The position numbers and the translations under genes were made by a program. A DNA stretch of 64,000 nt from Microvirga brassicacearum (lineage in GTDB: Bacteria > Pseudomonadota > Alphaproteobacteria > Rhizobiales > Beijerinckiaceae): positions 186,001 to 250,000 of the forward strand of contig NZ_VCMV01000003.1 in NCBI RefSeq assembly GCF_008757455.1. The letters are read 5' to 3'. Each line of letters begins with the position of its first letter. Position 1 is the stretch's first letter. This document shows, in pieces, positions 36,641-44,010 of this stretch. The notes below the pieces were generated by a model that saw nothing but the letters and a program-made list of their open reading frames with translations, ran no database searches and was not told the DNA's origin.

Positions 36641-36901
36641 CTAGCCTTCCCGGCGCTGGTCACGACAGACCTCATCCACCCAAGCGTCCGTCTCGTCCAT
36701 CGCAGGCTCGAACTTGAGCCAGAGCCGCGTCAAGAGGTCGATATGGGGCGGTATGTCCTCCTTGCCGGAGAGCCAATCGATCGCCCGTTGCTCGCTGGCT
36801 CCACAGCAGCGCGCTAAGTCGCGGGCGGGCATGTCGAGTTCGTTGAGGCGACGGGAGAGTTCGGCGGCATTGATCCGGCTGTAGGTATAGCGTCGTGCCA
36901 T
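36641..36901 (-). CDS. HTH protein, XRE-like
   Basis: The 86-residue protein has an HTH-like region (DMPARDLARCCGASEQRAID then WLSGKEDIPPHID), as in small XRE regulators found near phage accessory genes. It overlaps the HerA gene end by 88 bases in another frame and is preceded by the shared leader element at 36919-36935. A regulator of the reverse block is plausible. Confidence 0.62.
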   Translation of the reverse strand: MARRYTYSRINAAELSRRLNELDMPARDLARCCGASEQRAIDWLSGKEDIPPHIDLLTRLWLKFEPAMDETDAWVDEVCRDQRREG

Positions 36902-38172
36902 GATTCTTGTGTCTTTCTGGTTGCCGCTAGGGCGGTGTCCTGGGACTCGAGCCGTGCGATAAACGAGGCGAAGAGGTCCGCGCGCTCGCCAAAGCGAACG
37001 CCGTATTTGGGTTTGAGGTTGTCGGCCTTGATGACCGCAATCCGCTGGAAGCGGTCAACCGGACCGATCTGAGCCTGGGGCGGGTCGACCTTGATCCGCT
37101 CGACCACAGACGGCACGCCGCCTTCGCCAAGGAATGATACCAAGGCCTCGCCGACGCCCATCTCCGTGATGGCCTCTTGCGTCTTGATGGCCGGGTTTTG
37201 CCGGAAGGTCTCGGCGGCCGTCCGGACCGCTCGGCGGTCCCGCGGGGTAAAGGCGCGCAACGCGTGCTGCACCCGATTGCCGAGTTGCGAAAGGATTGGC
37301 GCCGGAACATCGAGAGGGTGTTGCGTGACGAAATAGACGCCGACGCCCTTCGACCGGATCAGCCGGACCACGCGCTCGATGGTCTCCATCAGGACCGGGC
37401 TCGCCTCCGAAAACAGGAGATGGGCCTCGTCGAAGAAGAACACGAGCTTCGGCTTGTCCAGATCGCCAGCCTCCGGAAGAACCTCGAAGAGGCGGAGCAA
37501 CAGCCAGAGCAGGAACGCGCCATAGAGTTTGGGCGAGTCCATCAGCCGGTCGGCCGACAGGAGGTTGATGACGCCGCGCCCGTCCTGGTCGACGCGCAGG
37601 AAATCGCGAACGTCGAGCGCGGGCTCGCCAAAGAGGACGTTGCCGCCCTGGCCTTCGAGAGTGAGCATTGACCGCTGGATTGCGCCGATGCTTGCCGCAG
37701 TGACGTTGCCGTGGCTCGCCTGCAATTCCTCGCGATACTCCATCATCTCGCCGATGACGGCCCGGAGGCAGTCCATGTCCATCATCCGGCTCCCGCCGAG
37801 CGGCGCCTCTGGATCGTCCAGCCACTTGAATGCGACATTGAGCACGCCGGTTTGCGTTGCGTTCAGGTCGAGCAGCCGCGCGAGGATGGTTGGCCCCATC
37901 TCATGAATGGACGTCTTGATGGGGAGGCCGTCGTCGGAGAACAGGTCCCAGAACGCGACAGGATAGGACCGGCCCTGGCCGGCGGCCGCGACGCCGGAGA
38001 GGTCACCCTTCACGTCGGCTGCGAAGACGGGCACGCCGGCGTCGGAGAAGCCCTCTGCGAGCTTCTGAAGGGTGACGGTCTTGCCGGTGCCGGTGGCGCC
38101 TGTCACGAGGCCGTGCCGGTTGGCGTACCGAAGCGGCAGGCCGATGCCGTTGCCGAGGATGATGTGCGTCAT
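36814..38172 (-). CDS. HerA-like (DUF853/YjgR) ATPase
   Basis: The 452-residue protein starts MTHIILGNGIGLPLRYANRH and has Walker A GATGTGKTVTLQK, Walker B LVFFFDEAHLLF and the arginine/sensor region YFVTQHPLDVPAPILSQLGN. It is a member of the YjgR/DUF853 branch of HerA-FtsK pumping ATPases. The usual C-terminal tail is missing and the last 29 codons overlap the HTH gene, so the 3' end looks altered. ATG 38172 has a strong AGGAGG site and an ATGA overlap. Role in the phage is unknown; HerA proteins occur in DNA processing and defence. Confidence 0.82.
   Translation of the reverse strand: MTHIILGNGIGLPLRYANRHGLVTGATGTGKTVTLQKLAEGFSDAGVPVFAADVKGDLSGVAAAGQGRSYPVAFWDLFSDDGLPIKTSIHEMGPTILARLLDLNATQTGVLNVAFKWLDDPEAPLGGSRMMDMDCLRAVIGEMMEYREELQASHGNVTAASIGAIQRSMLTLEGQGGNVLFGEPALDVRDFLRVDQDGRGVINLLSADRLMDSPKLYGAFLLWLLLRLFEVLPEAGDLDKPKLVFFFDEAHLLFSEASPVLMETIERVVRLIRSKGVGVYFVTQHPLDVPAPILSQLGNRVQHALRAFTPRDRRAVRTAAETFRQNPAIKTQEAITEMGVGEALVSFLGEGGVPSVVERIKVDPPQAQIGPVDRFQRIAVIKADNLKPKYGVRFGERADLFASFIARLESQDTALAATRKTQESWHDAIPTAGSMPPNSPVASTNSTCPPAT
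36919..36935 (-). promoter_or_regulatory. Shared leader element, copy in front of the HTH gene
   Basis: Read on the minus strand it is CCGCC-CTAG-CGGCAACC, followed by a GAAAG ribosome site and the ATG at 36901. It is one of six related elements in this block. Confidence 0.45.
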
Positions 38173-38495
38173 CAGAGTTGTCCTCCTGTCAGCCTGGGAT
38201 CGTCCAATGCGATGCGGGTGCCGTCCGGCAACTCCGCATAAAGAGCAGCGTACTCGTAGGTATCGAGCCCGAACTCGGGATCGGGATGGGCCGCGTGAGC
38301 CGGACCGAACGAGAGATGTTCGGCGTCCTCGAAGAACGTTTCGCGGTTGCCATCGCTCGCGTAGTTGCCCTCGGTCCAGAGCCATTGAGTCGGCGACTCG
38401 TCGGAGTCGCCCTCCGGCGGTGACCATTCCACCGGGCTCGTATAGAGCCGGACCTCGCCGGTCGAGTTCTTCCTGATGGCCACCCTATACGTCAC
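38172..38495 (-). CDS. Unknown protein coupled to the HerA-like gene
   Basis: The 107-residue acidic protein is read from GTG 38495, behind GGGAGG and overlapping the previous stop. It contains YRVAIRKNSTGEVRLYTSPV and EWSPPEGDSDESPTQWLW. The stop overlaps the HerA start codon (ATGA), suggesting coordinated translation. No known family. Confidence 0.6.
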   Translation of the reverse strand: MTYRVAIRKNSTGEVRLYTSPVEWSPPEGDSDESPTQWLWTEGNYASDGNRETFFEDAEHLSFGPAHAAHPDPEFGLDTYEYAALYAELPDGTRIALDDPRLTGGQL

Positions 38496-38755
38496 GATTG
38501 ACCTCCCTTGGTTGCACTTGCCCCGCCATTTGCCGCCTCGGCCTCTTTGATAGCAAGCCGAACGCCTGGCTTGAGTTGCTCCCATTCGGTCCGGTTGTCG
38601 CCGGTGAAGCCTCGCCCGTCCGAGTCGGCGTACTCGATCAGGTCAACTGTCGCCTTCATCGCCGTCAACAGGTTCTCATTGATCGCCTCGTTTCCTCCGA
38701 TAAGGATGGACCGGACCTGGGTCTTGACGTGATCCTTGACGGTGGCCTCGTTCAT
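38492..38755 (-). CDS. Unknown small protein, possible C-terminal part of a frameshifted gene
   Basis: The 87-residue product is read from ATG 38755 (ATGA overlap). The same frame is open further upstream and there encodes ERCPMCGEAVRSFFDHVDRD followed by C, a CxxC-x9-H-x4-C zinc-finger pattern. This suggests that the protein once continued from the gene at 38752-39312. Otherwise it is a helical acidic protein (NENLLTAMKATVDLIEYADS). Confidence 0.5.
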   Translation of the reverse strand: MNEATVKDHVKTQVRSILIGGNEAINENLLTAMKATVDLIEYADSDGRGFTGDNRTEWEQLKPGVRLAIKEAEAANGGASATKGGQS

Positions 38756-39312
38756 GCAGTCGCGGTCGACGTGATCGAAGAACGAGCGGACGGCCTCGCC
38801 GCACATTGGGCAACGCTCGTTCTTGGCGCCATCGCCGCGTCGACTGCCCTGTCCAGGTCCTCGCCGTTTAGCACCGTGTTCTCCGGCGTCCTGCCCGCAA
38901 AGACGCCACCCTTGTCGATGGTGTCCAGGTCGCGCGACCGGAGGAAACGATAGCGCGCCGCGTCGACGTGGTCCGCGATCGGGTTCATTCTCTCGCTCAC
39001 TAGATGGCGGACCCGGCTCTTTGTTGCCGAGTCGATGTCGGCGGCGACCTCATCGTAAGACCGGCCCTCCGTGCTGAGGATCGCGGCGCAGGTCGGAATC
39101 CATGTCGCCAACTCCGCCCCATAGTCGAGGTTGATCCGCTCGCAAAGCTCGTCGATTTCGTCCAGCGAGAGCGGATCTTGCGTGCCGCCATTGGTGGCAA
39201 GCTCGCCAATCTCGTCGCTCACCTTGGCGACTGTGGCGTCAGCTTGGTAGTGGCGCAGCGCCGCCAGGATGGTATCGCGCTCGCGGTTGTCGATGAGGTT
39301 CGGCATGGTCAT
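38752..39312 (-). CDS. Unknown protein, probably with disrupted C-terminus
   Basis: The 186-residue protein starts MTMPNLIDNRERDTILAALR behind a GAAAGGA site and the shared leader element. Up to EDLDRAVDAAM the sequence looks native. The last 20 residues (arginine-, serine- and alanine-rich) do not, while another frame reads a zinc-finger-like sequence over the same bases. A single-base deletion near 38826-38832 would explain this. Confidence 0.55.
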   Translation of the reverse strand: MTMPNLIDNRERDTILAALRHYQADATVAKVSDEIGELATNGGTQDPLSLDEIDELCERINLDYGAELATWIPTCAAILSTEGRSYDEVAADIDSATKSRVRHLVSERMNPIADHVDAARYRFLRSRDLDTIDKGGVFAGRTPENTVLNGEDLDRAVDAAMAPRTSVAQCAARPSARSSITSTATA

Positions 39313-39321
39313 GTTCCTTTC

Positions 39322-39339
39322 GGTTGCCACGATTGGCGG
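39322..39339 (-). promoter_or_regulatory. Shared leader element, copy in front of gene 38752-39312
   Basis: Minus strand CCGCCAATCGTGGCAACC, then GAAAGGAAC and the ATG at 39312. GCC and GGC can pair around a six-base loop. Confidence 0.5.
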
Positions 39340-39341
39340 TT

Positions 39342-39534
39342 TCAGAGTTCTTCGATGTCGGCTTCGGCGCCGGACCGCACGTCGCCCGCCGTCCAATCTT
39401 CGATGATGGTGTTCGTATCATCGTTGAGTTGTTCCCCAGGCCGCGGCCTCGGCCGCTTCCTCGTCGTCGGCCTCGACCTCGACCGACTTCGAGAATGGTA
39501 TCTCGCGATAGAGCGTCACCCGGTATTTAGCCAT
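39342..39534 (-). pseudogene. Frameshifted small protein gene
   Basis: From ATG 39534 the frame reads MAKYRVTLYREIPFSKSVEV and then ADDEEAAEAAAW, but stops early at 39418. Removing one base from the C4 run at 39434-39437 restores EQLNDDTNTIIEDWTAGDVR and an end at 39342, giving a coherent acidic protein of about 64 residues. A real mutation, a sequencing error or programmed slippage are all possible. Confidence 0.6.
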
Positions 39535-39844
39535 TGGCTTTGCCCTCCACTGCCGCAATGGCGGCTTTTGCCAAACCGCGCCACTCTGTGAACCAATCGA
39601 CGAGATCCGACCCAGAGACGTCGAGATCCTGGTCCGCCGGTCCGTCAAACTGTTCTTCCCATGCCTCCGTCGCTTGCTTCAGGATGTCGAGCATCAGCGG
39701 CGCGGCGGCAAAAAGTTTGCCATTTGCGTCCTTTACCGCTTCACCGTGCGCGGTCGCTACATAGCCAACCGGCTTCATTCCTTTTGCATAGATCATGCCG
39801 CCGGTTGGAGTGTAGCTGTAGGGACCTGGGGTATGGCTAGCCAT
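39527..39844 (-). CDS. Phage/plasmid protein of the HTPGP type, unknown
   Basis: The 105-residue protein starts MASHTPGPYSYTPTGGMIYA and contains ANGKLFAAAPLMLDILKQAT. This HTPGPW...ANAxLIAAAPxLL pattern recurs in many phage and plasmid proteins of unknown role. ATG 39844 follows GAAAGGACAG closely, so it is preferred over the upstream start. Confidence 0.68.
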   Translation of the reverse strand: MASHTPGPYSYTPTGGMIYAKGMKPVGYVATAHGEAVKDANGKLFAAAPLMLDILKQATEAWEEQFDGPADQDLDVSGSDLVDWFTEWRGLAKAAIAAVEGKANG

Positions 39845-39922
39845 CGTCTGTCCTTTCATGCCTCAGCGCGCCGGTCCTGGCGTCGCTGGCTGGCGTTGTG
39901 AGAAAATTGGTAGGGTTGGCGC

Positions 39923-39949
39923 GGCGACCTTGCCGCCGCGCCCTGGCGC
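39923..39949 (-). terminator. Strong GC hairpin after dnaN
   Basis: GGCGCGGCG pairs with CGCCGCGCC around a loop of about seven bases just beyond the clamp stop codon. The T run on the minus strand (CAATTTTCT) is weak and displaced, so it may stabilise the mRNA end rather than terminate. Confidence 0.4.
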
Positions 39950-39953
39950 GGTC

Positions 39954-41165
39954 CTAGACTCGCATTGGCATTTGGACGTATCGCGTGGCGACCGAGCCGT
40001 GATCGTCCGCCATGAGGATCGGCGAGCCGGGATCAGCCAGAGCCACGGCGACGGTCTCATGGTCCGATGCTTTGAGAATGGTTGTCAGGTACGCGGCGTT
40101 GACGCCGAGTTCCAGGCAAGGCCCGCTATAGTCGCACGGGATGCTCATTTCAGCCTTGCCGAGGTCGGGATTCGTGACGATCAAATGAAGGTTGCCGCCG
40201 TTCAGATCCGAGAACGTGAGTTTGACGGCGCGCCCTCGTTCGCTGGACATTGCAGAGACCGCGTTGACGGCTTCTGTGAAAGCCTTGCGATTGACAATCA
40301 CGAGGTTCGGATTCCTCGCCGGCATGACGCGCTGATAGTCCGGGTAGGTGCCGTCAATCAGCTTCGTGATGACGTCGACGTGGCCGACAGTGAACCGGGC
40401 CTTGACGGTATTTATCAGAACGTCAACGGACTCCGCCGCACCCTTCGCCTTGACGATGGACAAGAGGAAAGCGACCGTCTTACGCGGGATGATGACGCCA
40501 TAGTCCAGGCCCGCGCCCTCGATATCAACGTCATGGACTGCCATGCGATGACCGTCCGTCGCGACGAACCGGAGCTTGCCCTGGCGCGCTTCCATGAAAA
40601 TCCCGTTCAGGTAGTAGCGGGTTTCCTCCGTCGATATGGCGAATTGGACCGCCTCGAACGCCTCGCGCAACGCGGCGGACGGAATCGAGAACGAGGCCTT
40701 GATTTCGCCCTCGATCCGTAGCTCTGGGAAGTCCGCGACCGGAAGGCCTGGGATCGTCATTCGCAGGCCTTCGAAGTCAAGCGCCGCCGTGCAGTCCTCG
40801 CACGCAACCTCGAACACGTCGCCGGGATTGACGCCAGCCTCCCGCCGTTCGTCCGCCGTCGCGCGCCGCGTTGTCTTTTCAATGAGCGCGTCAATCGCGA
40901 CGTGGCCCGTTGCCGGAGCTTTCTTTTCCAGGTCGCGAAGTGCATGGGCCGGAATGGTTGCCGCAAAACCCGCGTCGGTTGTCGCGTCCAGGCTCACCGT
41001 TGCCATGAGGTCCATATCGGTCGCGATGATGGACAGTCCGCCCTCAGCATTGGCGCGCAACAAGGCATTGGCGAGGATCGGAATCGTATTCCGCTTTTCA
41101 GCGACGCCGCACACGGTTGCCAGAGCGGCGCGAAGGGCAGGGCGGGCGATGATGGTTGAAGACAT
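39954..41165 (-). CDS. dnaN: DNA polymerase III beta subunit homologue (sliding clamp), phage-borne
   Basis: The 403-residue protein keeps the three-domain clamp pattern: GVAEKRNTIPILANALLRAN, then ATDMDLMATVSL in domain 1, TRYYLNGIFMEARQGKLRFV with ATDGHRMAVHD in domain 2, and a C-terminal RYVQMPMRV, near the usual MPMR(L/V) end. An insertion around residues 90-120 (KTTRRATADERREAGVNPGD) makes it longer than host clamps. It would hold a polymerase on phage DNA or compete with the host clamp. ATG 41165 follows GAAAGGAAAA and the leader element. Confidence 0.9.
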   Translation of the reverse strand: MSSTIIARPALRAALATVCGVAEKRNTIPILANALLRANAEGGLSIIATDMDLMATVSLDATTDAGFAATIPAHALRDLEKKAPATGHVAIDALIEKTTRRATADERREAGVNPGDVFEVACEDCTAALDFEGLRMTIPGLPVADFPELRIEGEIKASFSIPSAALREAFEAVQFAISTEETRYYLNGIFMEARQGKLRFVATDGHRMAVHDVDIEGAGLDYGVIIPRKTVAFLLSIVKAKGAAESVDVLINTVKARFTVGHVDVITKLIDGTYPDYQRVMPARNPNLVIVNRKAFTEAVNAVSAMSSERGRAVKLTFSDLNGGNLHLIVTNPDLGKAEMSIPCDYSGPCLELGVNAAYLTTILKASDHETVAVALADPGSPILMADDHGSVATRYVQMPMRV

Positions 41166-41179
41166 GAAGTTTTCCTTTC

Positions 41180-41196
41180 GGTTGCCACAATTGGCG
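41180..41196 (-). promoter_or_regulatory. Shared leader element, copy in front of dnaN
   Basis: Minus strand CGCCAATTGTGGCAACC, then GAAAGGAAAA and the ATG at 41165. Nearly identical, including flanks, to the element before gene 38752-39312. The rest of the interval 41197-41427 holds only very short frames with similar GCGGCAAC sequences and no gene I can support. Confidence 0.5.
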
Positions 41197-41427
41197 TTCT
41201 CCGCTTGTCGCGGTCTATCCGTCGTTGCGCGGCGGATGGATCGAAACAAGATCATGGGAAGGCGAGCGTTGTCGCGCCCGGTCTCGCCTTAACCCGATAT
41301 TCCGGGCTCGATTGCACGGCCTAGCGGCGCCGCATGATGTACCTCCTATGTTGCCGCCTCGCGGTGAGTTCTTTGGGCTTCCGCATGGCGCGGCTGTAGC
41401 GGCGACGTTGCCGCCGCTAGGGTCGCG

Positions 41428-41886
41428 TTAAGCGAGGGGAGCTAGATGGCCTTCGCGGATAGCCCATGCGGCGAAGGCGTTGACCTCGTCCGCATTATCT
41501 GTCGGACAATCTGGCGTTTCGTCGCCCTTGAAGGCGTGGCGAAAGTCTTCACATTGATCGTCGCCAGACCAGGACGCACTTGCATCGTCCGCAACTCGCG
41601 TCAAAGTAAAGCCGCTTTCGTTCTCCGTGATCCGGTAATCTTCGCTTGACGCAATGACGGTCTCGCCGTCGACCTCAAACAGTTGACCGGCCTCGATGAA
41701 ATCCATGCAATCGGGATCGAAGTCGAGCGAGGCCTCGCCGGTGATAGGGTCGCCATTCGGCCATGCGCCGAAATTGGTGTCGGCGCAATCTAGCGCCGCA
41801 ATTAACAGGCCTCGCGCGTCGGCCTCTGTTGCCGCACGAACGCGGATGGCGGCGTTTATCTTCAGGTCAAAAGCGAATTCTCTCAT
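41428..41886 (-). CDS. Acidic protein, unknown
   Basis: The 152-residue protein starts MREFAFDLKINAAIRVRAAT, a beta-strand opening seen in small plasmid proteins, and is strongly acidic (DDQCEDFRHAFKGDETPDCP). It may be a DNA mimic, but nothing specific shows this. GGAAGGC precedes the ATG. Confidence 0.6.
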   Translation of the reverse strand: MREFAFDLKINAAIRVRAATEADARGLLIAALDCADTNFGAWPNGDPITGEASLDFDPDCMDFIEAGQLFEVDGETVIASSEDYRITENESGFTLTRVADDASASWSGDDQCEDFRHAFKGDETPDCPTDNADEVNAFAAWAIREGHLAPLA

Positions 41887-41889
41887 GAT

Positions 41890-42150
41890 TCAAGCCTTCC
41901 GTGCTTTGGCTGATTCCGCGAGAACGACGCAATAGGGTGGCGCATGGCCAATCTTGTTGTCGAGCCGGTGGCGCATGGTGAGCGCGCCTTGCAAGAGAGC
42001 ATGGGAAATGGCGAGCGCGGCGCGCGACGACTTGGGCCGATCTTCGAGAATGGCGATAGGTTCGCCACCCATGCAAAGCTCTATCCGAAACTCCTTGCCG
42101 TCAGGGACGGCGCGGCTGCTCAACACTGATGGGTTGTTCGGATCTGCCAT
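41890..42150 (-). CDS. Unknown small protein
   Basis: The 86-residue protein contains KEFRIELCMGGEPIAILEDR and AALAISHALLQGALTMRHRL. GGAGGGC lies before ATG 42150. Two other frames are open here, but this one has the ribosome site and normal composition. No family known. Confidence 0.58.
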   Translation of the reverse strand: MADPNNPSVLSSRAVPDGKEFRIELCMGGEPIAILEDRPKSSRAALAISHALLQGALTMRHRLDNKIGHAPPYCVVLAESAKARKA

Positions 42151-42153
42151 GGT

Positions 42154-42396
42154 CTAGCCCTCCGCTTCTGCGACCGCGTCGCTTTCGATCCAAATAAAAT
42201 GGTAATGGGTATCGTGAGCCCATAGCGTCCCGCGACCGCGCGCTTGCGTCGGTGGCAATTCGACGTGAGCGGGCTCGACGACATAGCCGCCCGTTCCGCC
42301 GCTCTGCCAGCGAACCGGAGTTCCAGCCTTAACCCGGCAATGGTGGAGGCCTTGAAACATGAATTCCAAGTCTCGCGTCGTGACAAACTTTGGCAT
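42154..42396 (-). CDS. Unknown small protein
   Basis: The 80-residue protein (MPKFVTTRDLEFMFQGLHHC start, LWAHDTHYHFIWIESDAVAE end) follows GGAGG. It looks like a compact beta domain. No known family. Confidence 0.57.
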   Translation of the reverse strand: MPKFVTTRDLEFMFQGLHHCRVKAGTPVRWQSGGTGGYVVEPAHVELPPTQARGRGTLWAHDTHYHFIWIESDAVAEAEG

Positions 42397-42400
42397 TGCC

Positions 42401-42616
42401 TTAGGCCTCCGGCTTGATTTCGGTTGACGAGAAAAGCGAATCGACGAACGAGCGCGCTTTGATGTCGCGAACGCAACGGTTGAGGTTTGACGCTATGGTG
42501 ACCGCCTCCGCCCGTGTGAGATAGACGGTCGCGGCGTCGCCCTGGTCGTTGCGAATGTAGAGAGCGACATGCTCGCGAAAGCGGTGGACCTGTGCGGCTT
42601 TCAAACGGTTCGGCAT
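42401..42616 (-). CDS. Unknown small protein
   Basis: The 71-residue protein starts at ATG 42616, overlapping the TAA of the preceding gene. It contains FREHVALYIRNDQGDAATVY and a helical part. Unknown. Confidence 0.57.
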   Translation of the reverse strand: MPNRLKAAQVHRFREHVALYIRNDQGDAATVYLTRAEAVTIASNLNRCVRDIKARSFVDSLFSSTEIKPEA

Positions 42617-43032
42617 TAGGCGACCCCCCAACCGGATTCCGCGCCGCCGAAAGTGTTGTTGCGACCAGAGGCGAGGAAGAGGCGCAAGGTGTAGCCACGC
42701 GGATCTCCGCCGATTTGCGCTTTCGCGCCGTAGCGCGCGGCGATCTCGGAAGCCTTGGCGAGGTCGCGAGCGTCAAGGCGCTCTTTCCTGTCCTCGTCCT
42801 CTTGATGCCAGGTGGCGACAAGCTGGCCCGGCTTCCCCTCATAGCGTGGAATGCCGTTGCAGTGCTGGACCGCGCGACGCGCGACGCCTCCGCCGATCCG
42901 CAACAGGGCGATTACGTCCGCCGCGATAAGGTGCGGCGCGGGATTGTTTCGACCCTTCGGACAATGGCCGTTTGCGGCCTCTTGAGCAAAGATTGCGGCG
43001 AGTTCACAGGCAGATTGCAGCTTGCTAGTCAT
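42616..43032 (-). CDS. Unknown protein
   Basis: The 138-residue protein has a helical N-terminus (KLQSACELAAIFAQEAANGH), a charged middle and FLASGRNNTFGGAESGWGVA at the end. CAAGGAACG precedes the ATG, with a leader element further upstream. No family known. Confidence 0.58.
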   Translation of the reverse strand: MTSKLQSACELAAIFAQEAANGHCPKGRNNPAPHLIAADVIALLRIGGGVARRAVQHCNGIPRYEGKPGQLVATWHQEDEDRKERLDARDLAKASEIAARYGAKAQIGGDPRGYTLRLFLASGRNNTFGGAESGWGVA

Positions 43033-43050
43033 GGCGTTTCGTTCCTTGCG

Positions 43051-43068
43051 TGCCGCACGATTGCGGGC
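43051..43068 (-). promoter_or_regulatory. Shared leader element, divergent copy before gene 42616-43032
   Basis: Minus strand CCCGCAATCGTGCGGCA keeps the CAATCGTG core and G/C arms, followed by CAAGGAAC and the ATG at 43032. Confidence 0.38.
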
Positions 43069-43086
43069 TTGATGGCAGGCGACGGC

Positions 43087-43215
43087 TTAGACGGTCGTGA
43101 AAAACGAATGCTTCTCCGCCAGCCGGTTGCGGCGAGCCTTCCGCATGATCCGGACGCGAGCGTCGCGCATGGCGTGGCGGAGGTGGCGATCGGACATTGT
43201 GCAATCTTGGTACAT
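43087..43215 (-). CDS. Small basic protein, possible
   Basis: The 42-residue frame MYQDCTMSDRHLRHAMRDAR and on to the end KHSFFTTV is preceded by GGGAG seven bases before the ATG and by a leader element. It fills a gap in the operon. Basic composition suggests nucleic-acid binding. Confidence 0.45.
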   Translation of the reverse strand: MYQDCTMSDRHLRHAMRDARVRIMRKARRNRLAEKHSFFTTV

Positions 43216-43233
43216 GGTCAAACTCCCAGGATC

Positions 43234-43249
43234 TTGCCGCGCGTGGCGG
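43234..43249 (-). promoter_or_regulatory. Shared leader element, copy before the 42-residue gene
   Basis: Minus strand CCGCCACGCGCGGCAA, followed by a GGGAG ribosome site and the ATG at 43215. Confidence 0.42.
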
Positions 43250-43303
43250 CTGTGGTATGATGGACCCCGGCTAGGAGGGACGTTTCCGCCCCTCCCGCCG
43301 TCT

Positions 43304-43411
43304 TCAGAGACCGAAATAGAAGAGGATCGTTAGAAATGCCGTGGCGACGGCTCTAGCGGTCCTTTTTCGTTTCCGAGTCCTTCGGACAGAGACGATCAGC
43401 ACAACGTGCAT
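43304..43411 (-). CDS. Small hydrophobic protein, possible
   Basis: The 35-residue frame (MHVVLIVSVRRTRKRKRTAR then AVATAFLTILFYFGL) is preceded by GGAGG with good spacing. It has a basic centre and a hydrophobic end that could insert in the membrane. Confidence 0.4.
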   Translation of the reverse strand: MHVVLIVSVRRTRKRKRTARAVATAFLTILFYFGL

Positions 43412-43544
43412 GAGGTTCGCCTCCGTGGGTGTCCGCAAGTTATCCGCGCGGACGTCCGGCCTTCGGTGCGAGGTTCGCCCGCCTTGAAGAGGTAGAGGGC
43501 AAGCCCTCCCTAATGCGCCACGGTCGCGGCGCATGGGGGAATGC

Positions 43545-43811
43545 TCATTCGTCTTCTAATTTGCCTTCCCAAGCCTCGGGCGAGACGTTGAAGACGATCC
43601 ACGCGCCCGACGCGGTGAGGATGGCAACGCGACCGTGAGAAGACTTTGCGGCGATCCGCGCGGGCTCGCCCTGATATCCGACCGGCGCGCCTATCGCGTG
43701 CAGGCCGTAGCAAGCGGGCGACTCGTAGAATGAGTCCGTACCTTCCACGCAATCGCCAGAGGCGAGGGCAGGCGAGGCGATAAGTGCGAAGGCGAGGGCG
43801 AGGGCGCGCAT
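43545..43811 (-). CDS. Small exported protein, unknown
   Basis: The 88-residue protein has a clear signal peptide (MRALALAFALIASPALASG, cleavage after ALA-S). The mature part has two cysteines (GDCVEGTDSFYESPACYG) likely to form a disulphide in the periplasm and ends WIVFNVSPEAWEGKLEDE. An exported product inside a phage early block suggests a surface or exclusion role, but this is speculative. Confidence 0.62.
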   Translation of the reverse strand: MRALALAFALIASPALASGDCVEGTDSFYESPACYGLHAIGAPVGYQGEPARIAAKSSHGRVAILTASGAWIVFNVSPEAWEGKLEDE

Positions 43812-43813
43812 GG

Positions 43814-44008
43814 TCAAAGCCTCCACTCGCCGACGAGAGCGCGCGACCGCTCGTGATAGAAAAGCATATCGCGATAGAAGCGGTGCCGAGCGGCGCGTGC
43901 CTCGCGTCCTGTCCGGTGATGCTCCGCAATCTTGAGCCGAGCGGCGCGGATCACATCGCAATTGCTTGCGGAGGTTGTGAGGTTGAGCCGGGTATATGTG
44001 CCGAACAT
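43814..44008 (-). CDS. Unknown small protein
   Basis: The 64-residue protein starts MFGTYTRLNLTTSASNCDVI and is then basic and helical (ARHRFYRDMLFYHERSRALV). It begins two bases after the previous stop. Unknown. Confidence 0.55.
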   Translation of the reverse strand: MFGTYTRLNLTTSASNCDVIRAARLKIAEHHRTGREARAARHRFYRDMLFYHERSRALVGEWRL

Positions 44009-44010
44009 GC

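Noticed and set aside
41335-41412. Tiny basic frames (4 and about 20 codons) upstream of dnaN with AGGAGG
   Set aside because: A leader peptide is conceivable, but nothing beyond the ribosome-site-like sequence supports translation.
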